The position numbers and the translations under genes are program-made. A stretch of 64,000 nt of DNA from assembly GCA_034440615.1 (NCBI GenBank), contig JAOTOM010001521.1, forward strand, positions 1-64,000, in the 5' to 3' direction. Origin of the DNA: Ashinkailepas kermadecensis. Taxonomy: Eukaryota; Arthropoda; Thecostraca; Neolepadidae. Below the pieces are notes generated by a model. The model saw only the letters and a list, made by a program, of their open reading frames with translations, ran no database searches and was not told the DNA's origin. Positions 1 through 10,834 of this stretch are shown here, piece after piece; positions within the stretch are counted from its first letter, which is position 1; each line of letters begins with the position of its first letter.

Positions 1-51
1 CAGCACAGGATGTCATTCCTGAAAATATATGCTTTCAACCAGACTTGTGCT

Positions 52-245
52 CGACTCGAGTTGAATCGAGAATCGACTCATGAATCAATCGTTTTGGGAT
101 GAGTCGTGAGTTGAATCGATTCTTTACCCAAAAACGCTATCTTGAGTCATGAGTTGAATCACATCTTTCTTTCTTTTTAAATGAGTTGAATCACGGAGTC
201 AATCATTTGAATCGCAATGAGTCATTTGAGTCTTGCGACTCAAAT
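52..245. repeat. Left subterminal GAGTTGAATCG motif cluster
   Basis: About 190 bp in which GAGTTGAATCG, GAGTCATGAG and GAGTCGTGAG recur with irregular spacing directly inside the left TIR of the hAT-type element. A matching cluster sits inside the right TIR (5236-5420). Subterminal repeats of this kind usually bind transposase in hAT elements; that role is inferred here. Confidence 0.65.
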
Positions 246-867
246 GCAAGTTATGAACAAATCTTATAAAGCATGTATCGTTGTAAATAGTATACCTACA
301 GCACAAGGTAGGGAGTAAAAACACAGTGGCAGAATTATTAATGTAGCATTACAATTGTCAACTTATCAGCTGCCAGTGAGTAAAAAATAAGATGTACTTA
401 GTTATTTACCACAAACAGAAAACAATAACTACAAAAAAAAAAGTAATGCTAAAGCTTGGTATTCACAATCAGTATCATGCATGAGTCAATTCTAGTGCCA
501 GAAACACAACACAGAAATGGGATGTGATTTTGAAAATAATAGGGAACTGAAATGACCATGTACTTTTTTGGAACAGGCATTTTGCACTGAATAAATTGTG
601 TCTTTTCTTACACCAGTTTGTAATGGAACCAACCAGGCAGGGCTCATTCTTGGACCTTGTCTTCTCAGATTTAAAGTGATTTAGTTCAAGACTTGACTGT
701 AGGAGAAACTCTGGGAAGAAGTGACCATAACATAGTGAGATTCAAGGCACAGGTATCAGGGACAATTAAGGATAATTTGGCAAAGATTCCAAATTTTAAC
801 AGGGCAGACTTTGCCTGCATGGAGAGGCTTTAAGTGCCATAAAATGGGAAGAAAATTTTTGATTTAA

Positions 868-2898
868 ATGCCTGTGAAATGTGGGAAAAGTTCAAATCCT
901 ACCTTGAGGGAAATTCAGATTAGACATGTCCCCCAAAAGCAAAGGCGCAAAAGAAGGGTGGGAAAGCCAGCATGGCTTACACCAGATGTGATGAAAGCAA
1001 TTAAGGCTAAGAAAGGTGCATTTAGAGTATTTAAGGAGGCTTCAAATATCGTAAATCTAAGGTCGTATCAAAAATCTAGAGACGCTGTGAAGCAGAAAAT
1101 CAGAGCAGCAAAGCGAGCAAAAGAATTGGATTTGGCTAGGAACTGTAATGGGGACAGTAAAAAGTTCTTTAGTTTCTACAAGCTAAGTAAAGTTTCAAGC
1201 ACAATTGGTCCACTGGATGTAAATGGGACTATATTGAGTGAGGATAGTGAGATGGTTGAGGAGCTGAGCAAGCAGTTTAAATCAGTGTTTACAGTGGAGG
1301 ATGTGACTAATCTGCCAACCGTGAACCACAGTTCAGTGACAGGTGATCAGATACATGATGTTGATTTCATTGATAGTGATATTGTTTTCAATTATATCAG
1401 AAAAATAAAGACAAACAAGGCAGCAGGACCCGATGGAATTTATGCTAGGGTATTGCGGGAAGCTGAAAAGGAAGTGGCAATTCCACTTAGTATAATATTT
1501 TGTAGATCAGTTTCGCAAAATGAAATTCCAACAGATTGGAAAAGGGCAAATGTAGTTCCTATTTTCAAGAAAGGAGAAAGAGGGAAAGTTGAAAACTATA
1601 GGCCAGTAAGCCTCACATCCCTAGTCTGCAAGGTACTCGAATCAATTATCAAGGATAGAATAGTTAGTTTTCTGGAAGGAAACAAATTGATTCAAGATAC
1701 TCAACATGGGTTTAGAAAAGGGCGATCGTGCCTCACAAATCTCTTGGACTTTTTGAATTTTGCTACAGAACAATTTGATCAGGGAAATCAGGTTGATGTA
1801 GCATATCTTGACTTTAGTAAGGCCTTTGACAAGGTACCCCATAAACGGTTAATGATGCAGCTTCAGGTCCATGGTATTGCAGGTAGCATCCTAAAATGGA
1901 TAGAGTTGTGGCTTTCAGATAGACAGCAGAGAGTGATGCTAAATGGTACAAAGTCATCATGGCAAAATGTTCTTAGTGGAGTCCCCAGGGGTCGGTACTG
2001 GGGCCACTATTGTTCATTATATATGTGAATAGCATTGAATGTGGCCTAAGCAGTAAGGTTTTGAAATTTGCGGATGATTTGAAGATCTTTAGGGCAATAA
2101 CAGGGCAAAATGAGCAGGTTTTGCTGCAGAAAGACTTAGACGAGCTAGTGAAGTGGTCCGAAAAATGGCAAATGAAGTTTAATTTTGATAAGTGCAAAGT
2201 CATGCATGTAGGTAGGCAGCATATGAAGGCTCCATACTTGATGGGTGGCCAAGTACTATCTGTGACTCAGCAGGAGAAGGACTTAGGTGTTATTTTGAAC
2301 ACAAAATTGGGGGCATCAGAACAGACCAAAGAAGCCAGGAAGAAGGCACTAAGAATGCTTGGGGCAATACAGAGGAATGTGTCATACAAAAGTGAGGAGG
2401 TCATCAGGAAGCTTTACTGTGCATATGTCAGGCCACATTTGGAATACTGTGTCCAAGCTTGGTCCCCTAGTTATGAGAAAGATTGTTGGCTTTTAGAGAG
2501 AGTACAAAAAGAGGGCAACAAAAATGGTTAATGGTATAGGCAACCTGGAATATGAGGAAAGACTGAAGAAATTGAACATGTTTTCACTTAGATATAGAAG
2601 GCTGAGAGGAGATCTCATCGAGGTTTTTAAATTTGTTCATGGTCAGGAACAGGGATATCTCAGGGAAATGTTTGAATTTAACAGAAATGATGCAATTAGA
2701 GGTCATCAATTCAAAATTAAAGTTAATCACAGCAGGACAAGGTTAAGACAGTCTTTCTTCACCAACAGGGTAGTAGAACACTGGAACCAGCTGCCAGGAA
2801 CCATTGTCAGTAGCAACACACTGAACATCTTTAAAAACGGCATAGACAATCATTATAAGAATAGGGGGATTGTTTTTCTGTATTCCAGGGAAGGTTGA
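868..2898 (+). pseudogene. CR1-like ORF2 reverse transcriptase, frameshifted
   Basis: Three open segments (868-2028, 2010-2531, 2524-2898) together encode most of a LINE reverse transcriptase. Visible landmarks are WKRANVVPIFKKGERGKVENYRP (fingers), NKAAGPDGI, YLDFSKAFDKVPH (palm, first catalytic Asp), FADDLKIF (catalytic box, Phe in place of the common Tyr) and the C-terminal VRPHLEYCVQAWSP and NRVVEHWNQLP blocks. Compared with copy B, a one-base deletion near 1985 breaks the GVPQG region and a one-base insertion near 2508 breaks VQRRATKMV. It would reverse-transcribe LINE RNA at the target site; this copy cannot make an intact protein. Confidence 0.85.
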
Positions 2899-2939
2899 TC
2901 GACAGGGAGGAGTGGGAGTTGGGAGGAGTTTGTAATTGT

Positions 2940-3300
2940 TGACTGCGTTATGGAATAGCAAGTGAGTCTCTTATTAAGTCTAAATGCTTTATAACTTTAT
3001 ATAGGGTGTACCTAGCAGTGGATTCAGCACCTTCCTTCGGGATGTGATACTGATGAGATTGTCTATGGTAGCACAATGTGTATGATGGGAGGAGTTTGTA
3101 ATTGTTGAGTGTATTATGCAATAGCACGTGAGTCTCTTATTAAGTCTGAACGCTTTATGAATTTCTGTGGGATGTGCCTAGCAGTGGATTCGGCACCTTC
3201 CTTCGGGATGTGATGCTGATGAGGTTGTCTATGGTGGCACGATGGGTGTGATGGGAGGAGCTTGTGATTATTGAGGGTGTTAGGCGGTAGCAAGTGAGTG
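2940..3300 (+). repeat. Tandem units of about 164 bp in the LINE 3' UTR
   Basis: Units begin near 2962, 3125 and 3289 with GCAAGTGAGTCTCTTATTAA-like sequence. Each contains a sequence resembling the LINE's own 3' end (CTTATTAAGTCTRAAYGCTTTAT). The same units occur in the other copies of this subfamily at 22760-23100 and 36715-37190. Confidence 0.7.
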
Positions 3301-3463
3301 GTGTTAGATGGGCTGGGATATATAGCTTCCTAGGAACTTGGGATAAGGGATTGATTGGGGTGGGAGTATGTACATTCTAGTACCTTTTCTAGATAGGCTT
3401 AACCCAGATGGGCCCCTGTGGCTCTTATTAAGCCTTAATACTTTATGACTTTATGACTTTATG

Positions 3464-4892
3464 TGTCGGTTTGTGTGACGAATAACAAACCCAGGTTACC
3501 TTTACAAGAAGGTAGATAAAAATTTTCCCTCAAGCCCGCATGACGTCATTCGAAGTTAAAAAAAAAATATGGTAGAATTTTGGTTGCAGAACTTTTCTCA
3601 AATCATACGCAATGGTCACTTTAATTTGCTTCCTAGCAAATATATTTGTATTCCGCTCACCAGGTGAGTTATAATATGTTCCCATTCTTTCCAGTGAGCA
3701 TTTGTTCTAACACATTTTATTCTCATGCATAGACAAGGTCGTATTTGTGCATTGTAATCCGGCATTTGAAGAGGAATATTTTGTAGTCATCCAGTATGGA
3801 GAATATTTTTATTCAAACCTTATGCATGGTAACTCAACTTGCACCCATTTCAGTTAATTTTAAGCACTTTTCCTTGATCACAGCAGTTCGTTGTCAAAAG
3901 TGAATAACTTAGGAACTTCAACTTCCAGATGAAAAAACAACAGATAATTTTCTGGAAAGGATAATGTTCAGGATCCCCAAAATCTAGGATCAGCCTATTT
4001 TTCCAAACATTTACCTACCTACCTACATTGACATACAGCAGTTGTTGAAAACAGTTTTTCCAGGCCAGCTAGACCCAGGGCATGATGCATTCTTCCTTGG
4101 TGAATCTTGCATGGATTGTTGATGATACATGCATAATTGAACATTTATGTACAACACCATTGTGATCTAGGAATGCCCTCCTGAAACTTGCAACTCAACT
4201 GAAACTCTCCTGCCAATGGAGAGAAGAAGCTATGGAGCACTTAGCGCCCCCTTGACTGTCCTTTCTTCCGCTCTTGAACGAGGGTGACAACTTGAACATG
4301 TAAAATGGATGGTAGAGGGAGCCTACCAATATCAGAAACAAGCCCTTTATTTTGGAGGCACTTGATGGTGAGCCTGCCGGAAATGGCACATTGTTGGGCA
4401 GGACGATTATTACTGGGTCATTTAGGATACCCTTTGATGAAGCTAAAGAATAGGTCTTTCAATTAGAATACGTCAAAGTACCCTATATTTCCATAAAATA
4501 TGCAAGATAGCGTAGAGAAAGTCGGTAAAATTGGGTGTAAACCAATGGTGAAGGGAAACCTTCAAGCCTGCTACCAAACAAACTTTGTGGGGGCAACAGA
4601 CCAATGCAATCATATTCTGTGCAGATACCTATTGCAGTGCAGAACCTGGGTGCCATGTTGCAGTTAGGTGATGTGTGTCAGGTATATGATTCAGGTTGTG
4701 TGTGCATCATGCTGATGTGGATTGAGATATTATGCACTCATTGCTTTGCATATGCATTGACAACCATTCATCCCGTTAATCTGTTTGAGTCAATTACTTT
4801 ATGCACATGAGTTTGAGTCAATTACGTTTATTTATCTGTATATTTATCCTATATATCAACCATTACAGTGCATGACGAATGATAAATAATGT
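3464..4892. other. Interior of the hAT-type element, no gene seen
   Basis: AT-rich sequence between the LINE 3' end and the small inverted-repeat element. It has only short open frames of no recognisable family and a TACC tract near 4015-4025. It is presumably original interior sequence of the hAT-type element, but no transposase similarity is visible. Confidence 0.5.
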
Positions 4893-5067
4893 GAGGTGAA
4901 AACAAAGTTATAGCAAAAATAATATATCCAACAGATGTTTTGATGTTGGAGCATCTTCGTTAGTGTGAATAAATACTGATTCCCTTCTTTAATTAGACAG
5001 ATGAAGATGAGTTGACATCAAACTGTCTGTCAAATCAATTATTTTTGCTATAACTTTGTTTTCACCT

Positions 5068-5068
<1 letters not shown>
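4893..5068. mobile_element. 176-bp MITE with 31-bp perfect inverted repeats
   Basis: The first 31 bases (starting GAGGTGAAAACAAAGTTATA) are repeated as an exact reverse complement at 5038-5068. The interior (about 115 bp) is non-coding. I cannot see a convincing target-site duplication because the right flank runs straight into a TA microsatellite. The superfamily is undetermined. Confidence 0.75.
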
Positions 5069-5071
<3 letters not shown>

Positions 5072-5138
<67 letters not shown>

Positions 5139-5200
5139 TATATTTTATATATATATATATATATATCTATATATATTATATGTATATATATATATATAAA
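5072..5200. repeat. TA dinucleotide tract
   Basis: Nearly pure TA repeat with a few TTATAT interruptions, directly after the MITE and before the right subterminal repeats of the hAT-type element. Confidence 0.95.
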
Positions 5201-5529
5201 TAGTGTGTGAGCAGTGCACACAAAATCATATGGCTTATGAGTCTGATACCATTGAGTCGGATCTGAATCGATTCAAATTTATGTTTGAGTCGTGAGTTGA
5301 ATCGGATCTCTGTAGCTCTGAGTCTGAATTGAGTCGAATCAAATAATTTTGACCTGCTGTGAATCATGAGTTGAATCGGATCTCAAGATCTATGAGACAA
5401 ATGTGAGCCGATTCAAAAAATTTGAGTCGAGCACAAGTCTGCTTTCAACATGTTATTGTTCTTTATGAAGCAATAAGTGGAATGTTCCCATGCAGCATGC
5501 AGACGGAGGTTCATAACGTACACCAGGTA

Positions 5530-7340
5530 GCACAAAAATAGGTATTATTGCAGTCTAAGGTAACCACAAGACAGGATTTACACCAATTTTACCTCCACGA
5601 ATCATTCAAAGGCGCTAGGTTTGGCCTAGTTACGTTAGGCTAGGCTTTTGTTGTAAGTTAGTAAATTACACAAAAAAATATTTGTCTTCAAAAACGGTTC
5701 AAGCTAGATTAGGTTATGTTAGGCTTTTAAGTTGAAATGTTTGAGAAAACAAAATTGTTTGGAAATTGGGCATTAAACAAAATCATTTATTGCATGGAAG
5801 GCTAGGCTAGGTTAGGTTAGGTTATGTTATGTTACGTTACATCTTTTTTTTTTATAATCTGAACAATATTTTTTATCCTATATTACTCAAATTCAAGCCC
5901 CTTTTTGGGTGTTATTTTGCCTCACAATTGAAAAGTGTGCATCTGCAGAGGAAACGAGCGGTTACATCATATTCAGCACATTAATAAACACTGCATTAAA
6001 AAAGAAATTGAAAGAAGTCAGAGAGTACCATGAGCTGAAAAATTACCCAAAAATTCAGGTATTATCGCAGTTTAAGGTAACCACAAGACAAGTTTTACAC
6101 ACATTTTACCTCCATGAAGCATACAAAGGGTTTGTCAGGTTAGATTATGCTTTTGTTGTAAGTTAGAAAAAATCATTTGTTGGGAAATAATTTTTTTTAA
6201 TGATTTTTATACAAAAAAAGACATACATTTCAGGCTAGCTTAGGTTAGATTTTTTAAGTTGAAAATATTTGAGAAAAATGCCTCCAAAATTTCACTTAAA
6301 AAGTTAATTTCTTGTATGGGAAGTTGGACTAGGTTGGGTAAGATTATCTTACATCTTGAACATAATTTTTATGCTATATTACCTAACTCCACGCCCTTTA
6401 TTGGTGTTATTTTTACTCCCAATTGAAAAGCATGCATTTGCAGAGGAAAGGACTCTAAATTTGTGTTTTTAGGTGTTTTACTAATATTTTTTAAAGTTAA
6501 ATTTCCAATGCAATGTTTATGAATGTCACTTGTCACTAAAGCTGTCACTAAGCACCACTCGTTTTCTGTGCAAATGCTTAGGTTCCAGGTTGTGAGCAAA
6601 ATCACATTAAAAAACGGGCTTTGAGTTAGGTAACATAGCATAAAAAGAAATACGTTAAAAATGCGACATGACCTAACCTAACCTAGCCTAACCAGACTTT
6701 GGAGAGAAAAAACTTGAAAAACAAAATTGGAAAAATATCAAGCAATTTATTTTCTTGAAATTTTACAAATGAAAAACCTAACCCAGCCTAAACTAGCCTA
6801 ACTAGAATTATTGTGCTTTAAGGTGACAACAAGACAAGTTCTTACACATGTAAGGTGTTTTAAGCTGGACATTTTTTTCCCAAAATTTGTTCCAAAATTT
6901 AAAAGAAATGGAGCTTTTTTCTTCAAAAGCAGCTTATGATAGATTAGGTTAGGTTGGTTTAGGTTTTTTATTAAAAAAATTTATATATTGTTTGAAATTT
7001 TTAAAACTGGATGTGTTTGTTTTGTTTTTCTCCAAAGAGAGGATAGGCTAGGTTAGGTTAGGTTATGTTGCATTTCTTTTTTATTAAAACAAAAAGTTCT
7101 TTTACCCAATATCACCTAATTCAAAGCCTTTTCTGGTGTTATTTTGCTCGCAACCTGAAATGTAGGCATTTGTACAGAAAATGAGTGGTCCCATCATCTG
7201 AGTCACATTCACAAGCATTGCATTGAAATGATACATTCTATGAATTCATAAAACACCTTAAAACACAAATTTACCAAAATGAGTGGTCACATCATGTTCA
7301 TCACATTCCTAAACATTGCATTAAAAAAATCAAGAAATCG
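5530..7340. repeat. Degenerate GGTTA-rich repeat units
   Basis: The motif GGTAACCACAAGACAGGATT and its neighbours recur at about 5543, 6058 and (more diverged) 6815. Blocks reading GCCTCACAATTGAAAAGTGT-like and AATGAGTGG-CACATCAT-like recur after each. Between them lie tracts of TTAGG/GGTTA such as AGGCTAGGTTAGGTTAGGTT (near 5803) and CCTAACCTAACCTAGCCTAA (near 6672). A further copy lies at 60190-60520. I see no protein, so this is an old dispersed repeat with imperfect head-to-tail copies. Confidence 0.65.
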
Positions 7341-8150
7341 GAAATTAACTTAAGCTGTACATTTACCAAAAGGTGTGCCAACCCCTGGACGGAAATGCAA
7401 CACTAGGTGCCCCAATCCTGGGCAGAAAAGCACTAAGAGCAGTGGAATGAAAATATTAATAAAAGTAAACTAAAAACAGCTCTTCATGAAGACAAACATG
7501 GTAGGTATGTGGTATTAACATAGAAACCCTGAGCACAAATCAGAAAAAGGCATGGACTGGACTTGTTCAAGCTTACCTACCAAGTTCTTCAACTACTGTT
7601 CCTTTGGGAATTAAATATCAGCAAGCTATTTATTCACTGTTTAAAATCACACCAATCCACAGATACATCAGAAGGTGTGAAGTACACAAAACGAATCAGT
7701 ACGTCACATGAGATTGGCCTCCGGATTAAGCACTGCGCGCAATTGCACCACAAATGTCTCACCTCCGTCACATTTGTCGACCGCAACCGCAAATTTACAC
7801 TTGAGGCGCTTGGATTTCTGAAACTGGACTTTTATATTTGGATGTTACGGTTTTGGATGTTCTGAGGAACGTCCGTTACGATTTGTGGCATTTCATGCGC
7901 GCTAGTGTCTATCAAGTCTCTCCAGACACATTTGGTGATGGGCTTTGACCTTGTATAACTTACAAGCAGGTCGTTGTCACTTCTGCAGCCGCCATAGGCC
8001 CATATTTCTGAGCTGTGACGTCACGAGTGCGATTTCCAGGCTGCGCCGAATTTCTCCAGCGAATGTGGAATATGCCCGATTTCTGCTCGGGTGCGTCAGT
8101 AAATAAGTCGCGGTAAAGCGACGATAAACTATGTACCGCGTTGCCAAGGA
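7341..8150. other. No gene seen
   Basis: Unique-looking sequence. An open frame of 100 codons at 7563-7865 (+) has no recognisable domain and unremarkable composition, so I do not call it a gene. Confidence 0.4.
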
Positions 8151-8154
8151 TTAA

Positions 8155-9169
8155 CATTCGCACGTCCGGCGGTCCGCGCCAACTTCGCCGGTCCGGGGTG
8201 CAGATATCTGCCCCCCCAAAGATCTCCAGAACTATGCTAGGTAGCGATAACCCGAAAACGGCGTTGGATAGCTGGTGACAAGCTCTATCGAAAGTATTTC
8301 GGTCATTTTTTCGCTCAGGTCAATATTTAGGTCACTGGGTGATCATAGGTCAAATTCCACCAGATCGGGTGGGACCCTCAGATATTGGCACATATCTCAG
8401 GACCTGTAACAGATAGAAAGAAACGGAGAATGCTATTCGACAGCCCTTGAAATGTGCTATCGACAATACGCTGTGTGATTTAAGGTCCGGTCAACTCCGA
8501 AACTATGACCTCAGGTCAATGTCATGAGGTAGCCTAGGGAGGTCATGTGATGTATCAATCGATACGTCTTGGCGATACAAGCACAATGACGGTAAATTTA
8601 GCCTTCTAGCTCAATGCAGTGCGATATAATGCGTGCAAATGTGCTAGTGATCTCAGGTGACCTCAGATGACCTTGGTGAGGTCACTGAGCAAAAATGTCA
8701 GCGGTAACATTGAGAATAGCTTCCAACTACACGCCATAACCGTTGTGAGGTCATTCCGACAGCAAATATGTAACCAGGAAACATTTGTATATTTTACCAT
8801 AGGCCTATAATGGGGGAAGCCATGGCCGCGACCTGACCTCAGGTCAATGCTACGAAAAAACCGAGATATATATATATATATTATAGTCCCTGATGAGATC
8901 ATGACGTGTTGTAAGTTTGAAATCAATCGCCCAATTATTGTGGAAGTTATGCCACCTAGACTCTGAGGGATGTGGGGTCACTTCGCCTGACCTGGTGACC
9001 TGACTTGAGATGACCCAGAGTCAAAAATTTATGAGGATATGCGGAAAAGACTAATGAGCAGCCATGCAAGGTTTGGCCTTGCTAACCCGATTAGTATGGC
9101 GGCAAATGAGGAAAAACCGCGGGGGGGGCAGATAGCAGATATCTGCCCCCTCCCCCGGACGTGCGCGTG
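8155..9169. mobile_element. TTAA-flanked TIR element, 1015 bp
   Basis: TTAA sits at both borders (8151-8154 and 9170-9173). The first 15 bases, CATTCGCACGTCCGG, match the reverse complement of the last 15, CACGCGCACGTCCGG, at 13 positions. A second inverted block, CAGATATCTGCCCCC, lies just inside each end. TTAA duplications are typical of the piggyBac and Kolobok superfamilies; I cannot decide between them. No transposase is present. The interior is dense in AGGTCA/TGACCT motifs. Confidence 0.65.
8306..9010. other. Cluster of AGGTCA/TGACCT motifs
   Basis: In about 700 bp there are roughly fifteen RGGTCA or TGACCY hexamers, including two copies of the everted arrangement TGACCTCAGGTCA (near 8509 and 8836). 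AGGTCA is the half-site bound by many nuclear receptors. Whether any protein binds here is unknown; the motif may simply be part of the transposon's sequence. Confidence 0.5.
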
Positions 9170-9185
9170 TTAAGGTTGCAGTTAG

Positions 9186-9874
9186 CACTGGCGGATCTAG
9201 CCCACCGGTTTGGGGGGAAACTTTCGGTTTTCAGCGTCAGCCCCTCCCCTCCCCCCCCCTCCCCCCAGTGGCGTACCTAGGAATTGCATCAGGGGAGGGG
9301 TCGAACGGATTTGGAGGATGCCCATTCTCCCACTATTTTTAGTTAAATGCACCGGATTTCGACCACTATTTGGCAAAGGGGCCCGTTTGTAAAATAATAA
9401 TCAAAATTAAAAGAAAATAAAAAGTATAAAAATAATTGACAACATAGTTTCTTGTGCAGGGGCCCCAGCCTACCTCCGCCGTTCTTATGTTACCGGATTT
9501 TTGTTCTTGTTTACGAAAACGTTCACGTTCACGTTCAACGTCTTGTACCACATCAACGTTCGTGCACGTGGACACTGGCGGATCCGATTTTGTCAACTCT
9601 TGCTGTAAGCAGAACTTGAGCAGCATGGAACCCTCGATGTGTGTCAGAATCTACTATGCTACTATACTGGCTTCCAAACAATTATATATGAACAAAAAAT
9701 CCTTTAAAATTGGAGAATCTTTCATCCGGACGCTATTTTTTAACCTCTGCAAAAGTTACTGCCTTTTAATTTAGTTCACTTCTGTTGGTTTCGGGGGCCA
9801 AAAGACACTATGGCCCCCCTTTTAAGCGCTTCGGGGGCCATGGCCGGAATGACCCCTCCCTGGATCCGCCAGTG
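9186..9874. mobile_element. hAT-like non-autonomous element, 689 bp, copy 1
   Basis: It begins CACTGGCGGATC and ends with the exact reverse complement GATCCGCCAGTG. It is flanked by the 8-bp duplication GCAGTTAG (9178-9185 and 9875-9882). A sister copy of almost the same length lies at 53333-54011 with a different duplication, which proves two separate insertions. The interior has a run of C/T, a CAGTGGCGTACC block, a CGTTCA hexamer tract and matching remnants of open frames. None of these is identifiable as transposase. Confidence 0.85.
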
Positions 9875-9965
9875 GCAGTTAGCGTGTTCAATATGTGTGA
9901 TGGCACGCAGTAAGGTTCCTACCTAATTTAAAAATGCAAAATAGTGCGGTTGAAATAGCAAAGTT

Positions 9966-10034
9966 CTTGGAGAGATTCGAACACGCCACCTCTGGATCTC
10001 GAGATTGAGTTCATACCTCTGCGCCACACGGCTG
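9966..10034 (-). repeat. tRNA-like SINE head or tRNA relic
   Basis: Read on the minus strand this has an A-box-like GTGGCGCAGAGGTATGA and a B-box-like TGTTCGAATCT at the normal tRNA spacing, which would form an internal RNA polymerase III promoter. The acceptor arms do not pair convincingly, so I read it as the head of a tRNA-derived SINE or a decayed tRNA, not a working tRNA gene. Confidence 0.45.
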
Positions 10035-10721
10035 GGCGTAACTGCCCCCGAAGTTTGGGATGCGGGTTGGGCAGTGTGCAAGAAAACTTTGACGCTATAT
10101 ACCACGATAGTTTCGATGGCTAGAGCAAAAATGGTAGATAGATTGCTGAAAGAAAGCGAAGCGATCCCTCTTTCAGTGCCAGAATCATGCGAATTGGCGC
10201 AATATAAGCCGATATATGTTTTTTTTTCTGAAATCGCAGCAGCTCCCTGTACAGCATAGGAATGGAGCTACATCGAACTGGTGATGTCACGATCAATCAG
10301 TCCGAAGCGTTCGAATCATATAATGACTATACCTGATTATATGCCTTGCTTGCAAGGTTCGTTTAGAAAGTCTTGGAAGCTACGGTTTAGTAGTACCTAC
10401 CTATTGCTTTCTTCAAGAATAGCAATTATAATAGTGTGCATGCAGCTTCTTGCTGACTTTTTTCTTTCATGGTATCATAAGCCGGCAGATGTTTGGCTCA
10501 CACGTGGCTCTTGGTGCAGGTCGAGACTGGGGTGCTGCGTATCAATATTGAATATATGCACATTGTCATTGGGATATAGGTGGGTACCTAGGTGAATATC
10601 AAGCTTATAGTACGATGGGTTGACTGCAGAAAATAAATATAGTTCGTGTATCCACAATCTCAATGAAAACTGAATGTTGTTGACTGGACTGGATTGTGTG
10701 CAAGTTTGACAATGACTGGAA

Positions 10722-10832
10722 ATTGAGTGGAATGAATTCAGTTCAAGCTCCATATGCATGTGCTTTTGCCATTGGAACTTGAGTGGAATGAACCCAGTTC
10801 AAGCTCCATATGCATGTGCTTTTGCCATTGGT
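10722..10832. repeat. 55-bp unit, two tandem copies
   Basis: A 55-bp segment containing GTTCAAGCTCCATATGCATG and TGTGCTTTTGCCATTGG is present twice head to tail with only a few differences near TTGAGTGGAATGAA. It is non-coding. Confidence 0.85.
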
Positions 10833-10834
10833 CA

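Larger units (their letters stand above)
600..3463 (+). mobile_element. CR1-like LINE (subfamily 1), 5'-truncated copy A
   Basis: This copy starts inside the endonuclease domain: conceptual translation of about 625-800 gives EPTRQGSFLDLVFSD and then SDHNIVRF, which are typical of the C-terminal half of the LINE endonuclease. It runs through a reverse transcriptase and a long 3' UTR. It ends in a short direct repeat (ACTTTATG units at about 3440-3463) and has no poly(A), as CR1/L2-type LINEs do. It lies inside the hAT-type element at 40-5441, so it inserted later. The minus-strand copy at 22596-27165 is closely related. Confidence 0.85.
40..5441. mobile_element. hAT-type DNA transposon, 5.4 kb, non-autonomous or dead, with nested insertions
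   Basis: The ends are an 18-bp perfect inverted repeat, CAGACTTGTGCTCGACTC at 40-57 and its reverse complement at 5424-5441. Both ends are flanked by the same 8 bases, CTTTCAAC, at 32-39 and 5442-5449. An 8-bp duplication with TIRs starting in CA is the established signature of hAT elements. Subterminal regions at both ends (about 52-245 and 5236-5420) carry scattered GAGTTGAATCG/GAGTCGTGAG motifs, as expected for transposase-binding arrays. I see no hAT transposase inside. The interior holds a CR1-like LINE (about 600-3463), a small inverted-repeat element (4893-5068) and a TA tract (about 5072-5195), so the element before insertions was about 2.3 kb. The superfamily call is inferred from the TSD and TIR only. 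Confidence 0.8.
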
